From positions 1 through 7,206 of the forward strand of contig CANQKL010000078.1 of NCBI GenBank assembly GCA_947624455.1: DNA of 7,206 nucleotides, in the 5' to 3' direction. Both the position numbers and the translations under genes were made by a program. Source of the DNA: an uncultured Clostridia bacterium (GTDB taxonomy: Bacteria; Bacillota; Clostridia; UMGS1883). The notes under the pieces were generated by a model. That model searched no databases. It saw only the letters and a list, made by a program, of their open reading frames with translations, and was not told where the DNA came from. This document shows positions 1 through 5,695 of the stretch, one piece after another (position 1 is the stretch's first letter; each line of letters opens with the position of its first letter).

Positions 1-1103
1 CCGGCGGCGGAAACTATTTTCTCAAAGCCCTCGGCCTGCTTGGTGAGAATCTCCTGCATACCTCGAGCCTCCGCCTCCATCTTGGCGTAGATGGCGTCGG
101 CCTCGCCCTTGGCCTTTATGCGGGCCTGTTCGGCTTCGGCCGCGGCGGCGATCTCACGCTGGCGTTTGTCTATTTCGGCCTTTACCAGCACGTCGGCCTC
201 AAGAGTGGCCTGTTCGCGGGCAGCGCGGGCCATTTCGGCCTCCTTTTCGGCGCCGTATGCGTCCTCGAGAGCCTTGGCCTCCTGGATCTTCTCGGCCGCA
301 GTGGCCCGGCGAAGGGCCTCGGCCTCCTGCTCACGGCGCACGGCGTTGGACTTGGCAATGGTGATCTGGGCCTCGTTTTCGCCGGTGATGGCAAGGCTGT
401 TGGCCTCGGACACCTGAATACGCTGGTCACGCTGGGCGTTGGCCTGACCGATGGAGCCGTCGCGCTCCTTTTCGGCCACCGACCGCTTGGCGTCGTTGAT
501 GGCCTTGGCGGCGGCTTCCTTACCCAGGGCGGAGATATAGCCGCTCTCATCGGAAATATCTGTGACGTTCACATTGATGAGCCTTAGACCTATCTTTTTA
601 AGCTCGCTCTCAACGTTACGGCTCACCGCCAGCAGGAACTTGTCGCGGTCAGTATTTATTTCCTCGATGTCCATTGTGGCGATGATGAGACGAAGCTGAC
701 CGAAAATTATGTCTCTCGCCAGTTCCTGAATCTCATTGAGCTTCAAGCCCAGCAGACGCTCGGCGGCGTTCTGCATGATGCCCGGCTCGGTGGAGATGCC
801 CACGGTGAAGCGGCTAGGTACGTCTATACGGATATTCTGGCGGGAAAGGGCGTTTTTCAGATCGACGCTGATGGAAATGGGCGTCAGGTCCAAATAGGCG
901 TAATCCTGGATAACCGGCCAGATGAAAGCCGCGCCGCCGTGGATGCACTTGGCGCTGCGGCTGGAGCCGTCGCTGTTGGTGCCAACCTTACCGTAAATGA
1001 CCATGACCTTGTCGGAGGGACACTTCCGATACCGGCTGACGATGAGGGCCACTGTGGACAGGGCCAGCACCACGATCACACAAATGAGAATCAACAATTC
1101 CAT
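1..1103 (-). CDS. floT: Flotillin-family SPFH protein (FloT/YqiK type), C-terminus cut by window edge
   Basis: This is a membrane scaffold protein of flotillin-type microdomains. The reading frame is open from ATG at 1103 to the window edge, giving 367 complete codons. An AGGAGG at 1117-1112 lies 8 nt before the ATG. Residues 2-23 form one hydrophobic membrane anchor (MELLILICVIVVLALSTVAL). Residues about 25-195 form the SPFH/band-7 domain, with the flotillin-like stretches AAERLLGL (113-120) and DESGYISALGK (185-195). From about 196 onward the chain is the Ala/Glu/Lys/Arg-rich coiled coil typical of flotillins. Known FloT proteins are around 500 residues, so roughly the last quarter is missing here. 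It is the fourth gene of an operon behind NfeD and SdpI-like genes. NfeD proteins are established partners of SPFH proteins, which supports the assignment. A 44-nt AT-rich spacer separates it from the SdpI-like gene, the longest gap in this operon. The family call is firm; the choice of FloT over another flotillin subtype is less so. Confidence 0.93.
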   Translation of the reverse strand, partial: MELLILICVIVVLALSTVALIVSRYRKCPSDKVMVIYGKVGTNSDGSSRSAKCIHGGAAFIWPVIQDYAYLDLTPISISVDLKNALSRQNIRIDVPSRFTVGISTEPGIMQNAAERLLGLKLNEIQELARDIIFGQLRLIIATMDIEEINTDRDKFLLAVSRNVESELKKIGLRLINVNVTDISDESGYISALGKEAAAKAINDAKRSVAEKERDGSIGQANAQRDQRIQVSEANSLAITGENEAQITIAKSNAVRREQEAEALRRATAAEKIQEAKALEDAYGAEKEAEMARAAREQATLEADVLVKAEIDKRQREIAAAAEAEQARIKAKGEADAIYAKMEAEARGMQEILTKQAEGFEKIVSAA

Positions 1104-1147
1104 AAATTTTTCCTCCTAAATTTTTATTTGAAAATTTTATTCCATAC

Positions 1148-1501
1148 TTAATCAAATTTCTTTTTCAGTTCCCGCTCCACCGGGTATATCACGCCCACCA
1201 TGAATATGCCCTGTATCACCACAAGCACGCAGGACAGCCAACCGAAAACGCCGTTTTCGCAGTTCACAAAGGGCAGATGCGCCAAAGCCGAGAGGGGCAG
1301 CAGCGCCAGACCGATGTAAAACCACAGCTTTCCGCAGTATTTATTAGCAAAATTCCAGGCCTCTGGGCTTTTCACTGAGCGGGGCGTGCGGTATCCGTAG
1401 CAGCCGTTGACTTTTTTCGGCGGACGCTTCAGCATCAACAGGCCGCCCACCGCCATAGCCAGCGGCATCAGCAGGTCGCAGAAAAATATGAACAATTTCA
1501 C
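1148..1501 (-). CDS. SdpI-family small membrane protein
   Basis: This 117-residue protein has three predicted membrane helices, at about 4-24, 58-78 and 84-106. Between helices 1 and 2 lies the family signature: N32, the YGYRTPRS stretch at 35-42, W49, N53 and G57. The C-terminal segment PVERELKKKF (107-116) also matches the family. The start is GTG at 1501, chosen because AGGAGG at 1514-1509 sits 7 nt upstream; there is no in-frame ATG nearby. The Shine-Dalgarno overlaps the TGA stop of the upstream NfeD gene, so translation is probably coupled. In Bacillus subtilis, SdpI gives immunity to the SdpC peptide toxin and its paralogue YfhL contributes resistance; both sit in the membrane. No SdpC-like toxin is visible here, so a general membrane-protection role is inferred rather than shown. 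It is full length for a minimal one-domain SdpI protein. Confidence 0.85.
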   Translation of the reverse strand: MKLFIFFCDLLMPLAMAVGGLLMLKRPPKKVNGCYGYRTPRSVKSPEAWNFANKYCGKLWFYIGLALLPLSALAHLPFVNCENGVFGWLSCVLVVIQGIFMVGVIYPVERELKKKFD

Positions 1502-1513
1502 GGGTTTACCTCC

Positions 1514-2146
1514 TCACTTCTCCCTCACCACCAGCGTACCCAAGGTGGTGACCCCCACCACGGTGACCTCCCGACCGGTGGGTATCTCCTCCCCGTCGGT
1601 GACGGCGTCCAATTCGGAAAACCGCTCCTGAAATACGAGATTTACCTTGCCGCTGCCGCCCCTGTTTGCGGGTACGGTGACATATACTGTGCCGGATTTA
1701 CCAACGGCGTTCTTAGGATCCATATTTCCCGACTGCTGGAGCTTAAGCATGGACCGCATAAGCAGGGCTATGAGTATCATTGCCGCGGCTCCGGCAAAAA
1801 ATGCGCCCACTATCGAGAACCACAGCGGCATATGTCCCGCCAGCATGGCCGAGCCAGTCCAGCCAAACACCGCGAAAAAGGCCACAAAGCCCCGAACCGT
1901 AAATACCCGCAGGTCGCCGTCAAGGCTGTCATGGGCGTCAGGAATTCCGTCTCCGTCCAGATCAACGCCGTCGGGAGCGTCGAAGCCGTCGGGGATCCCG
2001 TCCCCGTCCAGGTCGGCGCCGCCGCCTCCAAGTCCCACGAGAAGCATCACAGACTGGATAACGAGCGCCAGCGTCGCCGGTACCGCTACAAACATAAAGC
2101 CGTGTTGAGCGGCGGTCATTGCGTTCCACCAATCCATTATAAACAT
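1514..2146 (-). CDS. NfeD-like membrane protein with OB-fold tail and Asp-rich calcium-type loops
   Basis: This 210-residue membrane protein belongs to the NfeD-like group that accompanies flotillins. Hydrophobic helices lie at about 17-38, 86-103 and 108-130. Residues about 140-210 form the C-terminal beta-rich OB-fold domain, with the family-typical NAVGKSGTVYVTVP (146-159), SELDAVTDGEEIPTG (177-191) and closing TLVVREK. Between helices 1 and 2 is an Asp-rich loop with two copies of DLDGDGIPD (45-53 and 62-70), which resemble thrombospondin type-3 or EF-hand-like calcium loops. The start is ATG at 2146, 6 nt after AGGAGGG at 2159-2153; the next in-frame ATG, at 2137, is too far from that site. 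The Shine-Dalgarno overlaps the stop of the upstream DUF1836 gene. Positive residues after helix 3 (R131, K135) suggest that the OB domain, and by parity the loop, face the cytoplasm; this topology is inferred. It probably assembles with the flotillin two genes downstream. Confidence 0.9.
   Translation of the reverse strand: MFIMDWWNAMTAAQHGFMFVAVPATLALVIQSVMLLVGLGGGGADLDGDGIPDGFDAPDGVDLDGDGIPDAHDSLDGDLRVFTVRGFVAFFAVFGWTGSAMLAGHMPLWFSIVGAFFAGAAAMILIALLMRSMLKLQQSGNMDPKNAVGKSGTVYVTVPANRGGSGKVNLVFQERFSELDAVTDGEEIPTGREVTVVGVTTLGTLVVREK
1937..2014 (-). repeat. Tandem calcium-loop-like repeat inside the NfeD-like gene
   Basis: Two copies of the nonapeptide DLDGDGIPD start 17 residues apart, encoded at 2014-1988 and 1963-1937. 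Each is followed by a similar tail (GFD and AHD). The DxDxDGxxD spacing matches known calcium-binding loops. The two DNA copies differ at five third-codon positions with no amino-acid change, so the peptide has been kept while the DNA drifted. Calcium binding itself is inferred from the motif only. Confidence 0.8.
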
Positions 2147-2157
2147 ATGTATCCCTC

Positions 2158-2700
2158 CTACAAGCTAAGCTGATTCGTTATGAGCATGGTTCGTGACTTT
2201 AACACCGTTGCCCCGTAGGCAGTCGCCATTGCCCGCAGAGTTTCCCTCAACCGGCCCCTTATAAAGCCTTCGCCCCAGTCGGCCACGGCCAGCTCCACCG
2301 CGGCGTCAACGGATTCCTCCCCGAAGTCCCGAAGCCGGCCGATCGTCTCGATAAAATAGCAGTACAGCGTGAAATCGTCCACCAAATCGTCGCTCTCGTC
2401 GTCCAGATGACCGTTGATATAGCCCATGAGCGCCATGACCCGGTCGATCTGCATTACCTCCTTCAAAAAGCTTATGAAAACTATGCGGCAGAACTGACGC
2501 TTGCTGTATTTTTTGTTCACAGGCGGAGACACGAACCCCCGTTTTACCCAATTCTGGATCACATGAGGGGCGCACTCGGTGATACCGGACACCTGGCTGA
2601 GTACAAGCCCGCCGGTGAGGAAAATGGAGTCGAGCAGTTCCCTGGCGGCGGCATAGGTGAGTTCCCTCACCTCAATATTTGTTCCCGGAAGCACATACAT
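2158..2700 (-). CDS. DUF1836 MerR-like DNA-binding protein
   Basis: This 180-residue protein is the first gene of the flotillin operon. The DUF1836 hallmark lies at about residues 32-76: a MerR-like winged helix-turn-helix with QVSGITECAPHVIQNWVKRG followed by FVSPPVNKKYSKRQFCRI. It continues with the helical QIDRVMALMGYINGHLDDES segment at 84-103, also typical of the family. The remaining C-terminal part (about 104-180) is acidic then helical, with no recognised ligand-binding motif. I place the start at ATG 2700, because AAAGGG at 2713-2708 is 7 nt upstream; an immediately preceding TTG at 2703 would add one residue. The stop TAG at 2160-2158 is part of the next gene's Shine-Dalgarno. A perfect promoter lies just upstream with a palindrome in its spacer. 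The protein probably regulates its own operon, but no DUF1836 target or inducer is known to me. Confidence 0.88.
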   Translation of the reverse strand: MYVLPGTNIEVRELTYAAARELLDSIFLTGGLVLSQVSGITECAPHVIQNWVKRGFVSPPVNKKYSKRQFCRIVFISFLKEVMQIDRVMALMGYINGHLDDESDDLVDDFTLYCYFIETIGRLRDFGEESVDAAVELAVADWGEGFIRGRLRETLRAMATAYGATVLKSRTMLITNQLSL

Positions 2701-2727
2701 CAAATCACCCTTTCATGTTATGAGTTG

Positions 2728-2756
2728 ATTATATCACATGGTCATATGATTGTCAA
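2728..2756 (-). promoter_or_regulatory. Sigma-A-type promoter of the DUF1836-nfeD-sdpI-floT operon
   Basis: Read on the minus strand, TTGACA (2756-2751), a 17-nt spacer and TATAAT (2733-2728) match the housekeeping consensus at every position. Transcription should start near 2721, leaving a leader of about 20 nt before the DUF1836 start codon. A promoter this strong would be expected to need repression, which fits the palindrome in its spacer. Confidence 0.9.
2733..2750. promoter_or_regulatory. Candidate operator palindrome filling the promoter spacer
   Basis: The plus-strand sequence ATCACATGGTCATATGAT is an 18-bp imperfect palindrome: 14 of 18 positions are self-complementary, and the outer four bases on each side (ATCA/TGAT) are perfect. 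It occupies the 17-bp gap between the -35 and -10 boxes plus one base of the -10. MerR-family regulators are known to bind dyads in exactly this place, and the first gene encodes a MerR-like protein. The spacer is the optimal 17 bp rather than the stretched 19-20 bp of classical MerR activation, so simple repression is the more likely mode. The binding protein is inferred. Confidence 0.5.
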
Positions 2757-2843
2757 TAGGTTTTTATAAAATTTCGTAGAATTTTTTAGACAATTGATAG
2801 AATATTTTTTTACCGCCTGCTAAGACTAAGAAAAACTGTTTTT
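2757..2843. other. AT-rich divergent intergenic stretch without a clear plus-strand promoter
   Basis: This stretch lies between the operon promoter and the start of the plus-strand nucleotidyltransferase-like gene. It is rich in T runs and contains the palindrome TTTTATAAAA and a TTGATA that could be a weak -35. I found no -10 at a proper distance from it. The plus-strand gene must be transcribed from somewhere here, but I cannot name the promoter. Confidence 0.4.
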
Positions 2844-2860
2844 GGGGGATGGTAAAATTG
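2844..2860 (+). promoter_or_regulatory. Ribosome binding site that selects a TTG start
   Basis: GGGGGATGG at 2844-2852 is the only purine-rich Shine-Dalgarno candidate. It abuts the ATG at 2849, which would be part of the site itself, but GGGGGA stands 8 nt before TTG at 2858. Initiation at that TTG yields MKGLILAGGEGTRLRPL, the usual N-terminus of sugar nucleotidyltransferases. TTG 2858 is therefore preferred over ATG 2849. Confidence 0.65.
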
Positions 2861-5263
2861 AAGGGGTTAATTCTTGCGGGCGGCGAGGGTACAAGGCTCC
2901 GACCGCTGACCTGCGACCGGCCAAAGCCTATGCTGAGGGTCATGGGCCGTCCGGTACTGGAGCGTTCGATAGAGCTGCTTAAAGAGGCGGGCATTACCGA
3001 CATTGGCCTGACTCTGAGCTATATGCCCGCCAGTATAAGGGAATATTTTGGCGACGGAGGCCGCCTTGGAGTGAGGCTGACATATTTCAACGAGGACTCC
3101 CCGCTGGGTACAGCGGGAGCGGTAAAAAACGCGGAGGCCTTTATCGGGGACGACAGCCTGCTTGTAATGAGCGGCAGCGCCCTTACGGATATGGATCCCA
3201 CGGAGCTTATGCGCTTTCACGACAGCAGGGGGGCGTTGGCTTCGCTGGCGGCAACTCGCTCCGGCCTTAGCCCCGACTACGGAACCGCGTCGCTGGCCGA
3301 GGACGGCAGGGTGACTCGAATGACCGAAAACCCGGACTGGGGACTGACCGCCTCCTCATGGGTCTGCGCCGGAATGTACGCGCTGTCCCCTGAGCTTCTG
3401 TCCTACATTCCGGACGGCGTCCCCTCCGATCTTATCCGGGACGTATTTCCGGCCCTGCTGGATGACAAGAAAGGTATCTACGGCCTTGAACTCAAGGGGT
3501 ACTGGCGTGAGATCAGCGACTTAAACGCTTACCGCCGCGTCCATGAGGACATCCTTGACGGCAAGGTGCGCTTTCCCCTGCCGGAGGACGGCGGCGAAAG
3601 GATTTATCTTGAGGGCGACGCCGTGATCGAACAGGGGGCGGTGATCCGTCCCCCAGTATACATCGGAGCGGGAACCCGTGTGCGCCGGGGAGCCCGCATC
3701 GAACCCTACAGCGTTCTGGGGCGGCGGGTCAGCGTTCGCTGCGGAGCCGGAGTAAAACGGGCGGTCGTGCTGGACAACTGCCGAATCGAGGAAAACGCCC
3801 AGCTGCGCGGAGCCGTAATAGACGAGGGCGCCGTCCTTGGCCGCGGCAGCGCAGTTTATGAACAGGCGGTCATAGGCCGAAGCAGCATAGTGGGAGAAAA
3901 CTGCGCGGTAAAGCCCAACGTCCGCATCTGGCCCCAAAAAGAGCTTCCCGCCGACCGGGTACAGCGAACCAATCTTATCTGGGGCAGCTGCGGCGGCGGG
4001 CGGATATGGAACCGCTTCGGTCTGTTCGGCGAACTGGGAGTGGAAATCACGCCCGAAACTATGACCCGTCTCGGCGCGGCCATGGGTACGCTGGCGGGCT
4101 GCGACCGCCTGGCGGCTTCCGACAGCGGCAGTCCCGCGGCGGCGATGTTAAAATCCGCCTTTATAGGCGGCGTTCTCTCCACAGGAGCAAGGCTCTTTGA
4201 CTTTGGAGAACAGCCTTTGCCCGTGACTCGCAGCGGAGTGCGCTTTCACCGGCTCTGCGCTGGCGCGGCCATCAACGTTTACAGCAGGGGCGGCGCCGAC
4301 TATGGAGAGATCCGTCTTATCGGCCCGGGGGGAGCCGATCCGGCGGCTGATTTCATTTCCTCCCTGAAAGGCAGCTTTGAGCGGGAGGACTTTTCCCGCA
4401 GCGGCGGCGACAGTATCCACGAGGCTGAATATCTTTTCGAGTACAAATTGTTCTATCTAAAGAATTTGATAAACTCCACAAAGAAGCAAAGTCTGGGCTA
4501 CAAGCTCCTTATAGGCGGAGGCTCGCCCTGGGCCGAAAGGCTGCTGAAAAGCGCCGGCAACGATCTGTGCTGCCATGTGGAGTCCCTCAGCGGAGCCGAC
4601 GCGCGAGAGCTGGCTGAAAAAGTGCCGTTGGAGGCCGCCGATCTGGGGGCTGTCATCGAACCCTCCTGTCAGGAACTCACGCTCATCGACGGCACGGGCC
4701 GCATAGTGGATCGGGATCGCTACACCCTGCTGACAGCCATGATAGTCATGCAAACCCACAAAAACGCCCGTATATATGTTCCAGTCTCCGCCCCTTCGGG
4801 AGTAGAGGAGCTGGCGGCTCGGTACGGAGCCACCGTTGTGAGGACTCGGAATTCCCCGCCTGAATTGATGAGCGAGCTGACCAAATCCTCCGATCCAATG
4901 CTCCAGGATCAGTTTATTTACGGCTTTGACGCCGTGGGGGCTTTGATAAAGCTCATGGACTTTATGAAAAGTGAAAACGCCTCGCTTTCCGAGCTGCTGG
5001 GGCGGCTGCCGGAAACGCACATGATCCACACAGGCGTGGACTGTGAAAAAACGGCGGAGGCTATGGAACGCCTTTGCCGCCTGCACAAGGATCAAAAGCC
5101 CGACCTCACCGACGGCATAAAGCTCAGCTTTGACCGAGGCTGGGTTCTGATACTTCCCTCGGAGAACGCCTCGACCATCAGCGTTATCAGTCAGGGCTAC
5201 TGCGAGGAGTATGCGCGGGAGCTGGCGGATTTGTGCGTGGACGAGATACTGGACTCAGAATAG
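2858..5263 (+). CDS. Nucleotidyltransferase / beta-helix / phosphohexomutase-like fusion, probably catalytically altered
   Basis: This 801-residue protein (TTG start; 804 from ATG 2849) resembles the mannose-1-phosphate guanylyltransferase-phosphomannomutase fusions. Residues 1-230 are the NTP-transferase domain, with an intact nucleotide loop LAGGEGTRLRPL (6-17), RPKPM (21-25) and SPLGTAGAVKNAE (81-93). Residues about 248-360 are hexapeptide repeats of a left-handed beta-helix. Residues about 382-801 align with alpha-phosphohexomutase domains. Key residues are changed. The metal-binding Asp of the usual NGDVLTD motif is Ser107 (SGSALTD). The usual EKP is ENP (157-159), and the YWxDIG motif reads YWREIS (215-220). 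In the mutase part, the phosphoserine motif TASHNP reads INVYSRG (472-478), DGDADR reads EPSCQE (601-606), no GGExSGH is found near 671-690, and RPSGTEP reads LPSENAS (766-772). The frame is long, open and free of internal stops, so the protein is maintained. I infer a pseudoenzyme, a sugar-nucleotide sensor, or an enzyme with unusual chemistry. It stands alone, divergent from the flotillin operon. Confidence 0.85.
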   Translation: MKGLILAGGEGTRLRPLTCDRPKPMLRVMGRPVLERSIELLKEAGITDIGLTLSYMPASIREYFGDGGRLGVRLTYFNEDSPLGTAGAVKNAEAFIGDDSLLVMSGSALTDMDPTELMRFHDSRGALASLAATRSGLSPDYGTASLAEDGRVTRMTENPDWGLTASSWVCAGMYALSPELLSYIPDGVPSDLIRDVFPALLDDKKGIYGLELKGYWREISDLNAYRRVHEDILDGKVRFPLPEDGGERIYLEGDAVIEQGAVIRPPVYIGAGTRVRRGARIEPYSVLGRRVSVRCGAGVKRAVVLDNCRIEENAQLRGAVIDEGAVLGRGSAVYEQAVIGRSSIVGENCAVKPNVRIWPQKELPADRVQRTNLIWGSCGGGRIWNRFGLFGELGVEITPETMTRLGAAMGTLAGCDRLAASDSGSPAAAMLKSAFIGGVLSTGARLFDFGEQPLPVTRSGVRFHRLCAGAAINVYSRGGADYGEIRLIGPGGADPAADFISSLKGSFEREDFSRSGGDSIHEAEYLFEYKLFYLKNLINSTKKQSLGYKLLIGGGSPWAERLLKSAGNDLCCHVESLSGADARELAEKVPLEAADLGAVIEPSCQELTLIDGTGRIVDRDRYTLLTAMIVMQTHKNARIYVPVSAPSGVEELAARYGATVVRTRNSPPELMSELTKSSDPMLQDQFIYGFDAVGALIKLMDFMKSENASLSELLGRLPETHMIHTGVDCEKTAEAMERLCRLHKDQKPDLTDGIKLSFDRGWVLILPSENASTISVISQGYCEEYARELADLCVDEILDSE

Positions 5264-5322
5264 GGAAAAGCGGTTCCTACGCGCACAGCAATTTGTTTTC
5301 GGCTATTTAATGCCATACGCTC
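5264..5322. other. Short spacer after the nucleotidyltransferase-like gene
   Basis: This is a 59-nt stretch between the TAG stop and the hairpin-rich element. I see no gene, and no hairpin followed by a T run that would serve as a dedicated terminator for the upstream gene. Transcription may end inside the element that follows. Confidence 0.4.
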
Positions 5323-5362
5323 TAAGGCAATACCCTTAGAGCGCTGACAAGTGTCAGCGCTC
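5318..5362. repeat. Two overlapping, mutually exclusive stem-loops at the left end of the element
   Basis: Stem A pairs CGCTCTAAGG (5318-5327) with CCTTAGAGCG (5334-5343) around the loop CAATAC, a perfect 10-bp stem. Stem B is a 24-nt inverted repeat at 5339-5362 built from GAGCGCTGACA and its complement around AG. The arms share 5339-5343, so both cannot form fully at the same time. Confidence 0.75.
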
Positions 5363-5395
5363 TCGCTGGGGCAACCCAAACGGTTTCCCCAGCGA
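5363..5395. repeat. GC-rich stem-loop
   Basis: TCGCTGGGG (5363-5371) pairs perfectly with CCCCAGCGA (5387-5395), and an inner AACC/GGTT pair extends the hairpin. No T run follows, so it is not a standard intrinsic terminator. The shorter hairpin at 5489-5503 uses the related arms CCAGCG/CGCTGG. Confidence 0.75.
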
Positions 5396-5520
5396 CTGCC
5401 CCTTCCGGAAACGTGCCGTTTCATCCACAGACTTATGTTATTCTGCGAAGCTGTATAAGCTAATAGATTAACATTTAGAGCTTTGGGTCCAGCGTCACGC
5501 TGGCGGGCGCTTTCGCTTAC

Positions 5521-5556
5521 GAAATATCATTTTTATTGTAATAAAAATGATATTTC
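5521..5556. repeat. Perfect 36-nt AT-rich palindrome
   Basis: Two 17-nt arms (GAAATATCATTTTTATT and its exact complement) surround the two bases GT. It lies near the centre of the candidate element. A perfect arm of this length does not arise by chance and could form a cruciform in DNA or a long hairpin in RNA. Confidence 0.85.
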
Positions 5557-5571
5557 TACCCCGATTATAGT

Positions 5572-5611
5572 ATAAAATCTCGGGTACACGCCCCGAGATT
5601 TTATGTTTTTT
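5572..5611 (+). terminator. Intrinsic-terminator-like hairpin with T run
   Basis: ATAAAATCTCGGG (5572-5584) pairs perfectly with CCCGAGATTTTAT (5592-5604) across a 7-nt loop, followed by G and six T (5606-5611). On the plus strand it could stop readthrough from the nucleotidyltransferase-like gene about 310 nt upstream and insulate rarA. Its arms also carry A/T tails that would let it work partly on the other strand. It lies inside the candidate mobile element, so termination may be incidental. Confidence 0.6.
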
Positions 5612-5612
5612 A

Positions 5613-5656
5613 TCGAAAGGGAGTTCCCTTTCGAGCTTTCCCCATCGTGCATGGGG
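5613..5656. repeat. Two further stem-loops at the right part of the element
   Basis: TCGAAAGGGA (5613-5622) pairs perfectly with TCCCTTTCGA (5625-5634) around GT. CCCCAT (5640-5645) pairs with ATGGGG (5651-5656). They follow the terminator-like hairpin directly and complete the chain of palindromes before the right inverted end. Confidence 0.75.
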
Positions 5657-5695
5657 TATTCCCCACAGAGACCGTGAGGTATTGCCTTAAATTTA

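Larger units (their letters stand above)
5323..5689. mobile_element. Candidate MITE: 367-bp hairpin-rich non-coding element with terminal inverted repeats
   Basis: The left end TAAGGCAATACC (5323-5334) is repeated exactly inverted as GGTATTGCCTTA (5678-5689). If the outermost TA is a target duplication, the inverted ends are AGGCAATACC/GGTATTGCCT flanked by TA on both sides, as produced by IS630/Tc1-mariner transposases. No credible gene lies inside. Instead there is a chain of stem-loops: 5318-5343, 5339-5362, 5363-5395, 5408-5422, 5489-5503, 5521-5556, 5572-5604, 5613-5634 and 5640-5656. Such density of self-complementary DNA is typical of miniature transposable elements or interspersed palindromic repeats, but a structured non-coding RNA is an alternative. 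Copy number elsewhere in the genome is unknown, so the mobile nature is inferred. A possible reading frame on the minus strand at 5197-5424 looks spurious because its codons follow the hairpin arms. Confidence 0.5.

Noticed and set aside
91..550. Open frames of 108 and 122 residues overlapping the flotillin gene
   Set aside because: They are other-frame shadows of the repetitive Ala/Glu/Lys/Arg-rich flotillin coiled coil; they have no ribosome binding site and show low-complexity Ser/Ala/Arg/Pro composition.
2789..2830. Plus-strand promoter for the fusion gene using TTGATA as -35
   Set aside because: The nearest -10-like sequence (TAAGAC) is 21 nt away and poor, so I could not support a specific promoter.
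4457..5095. 212-residue minus-strand frame antisense to the fusion gene
   Set aside because: It is a shadow frame in GC-rich coding DNA. The plus strand carries recognisable domain signatures throughout, and the antisense product has no family resemblance or upstream signals.
5197..5424. 75-residue minus-strand frame in the gap before rarA
   Set aside because: It overlaps the end of the fusion gene and the hairpin arms of the candidate element, and its translation is low-complexity and basic with no recognisable domain.
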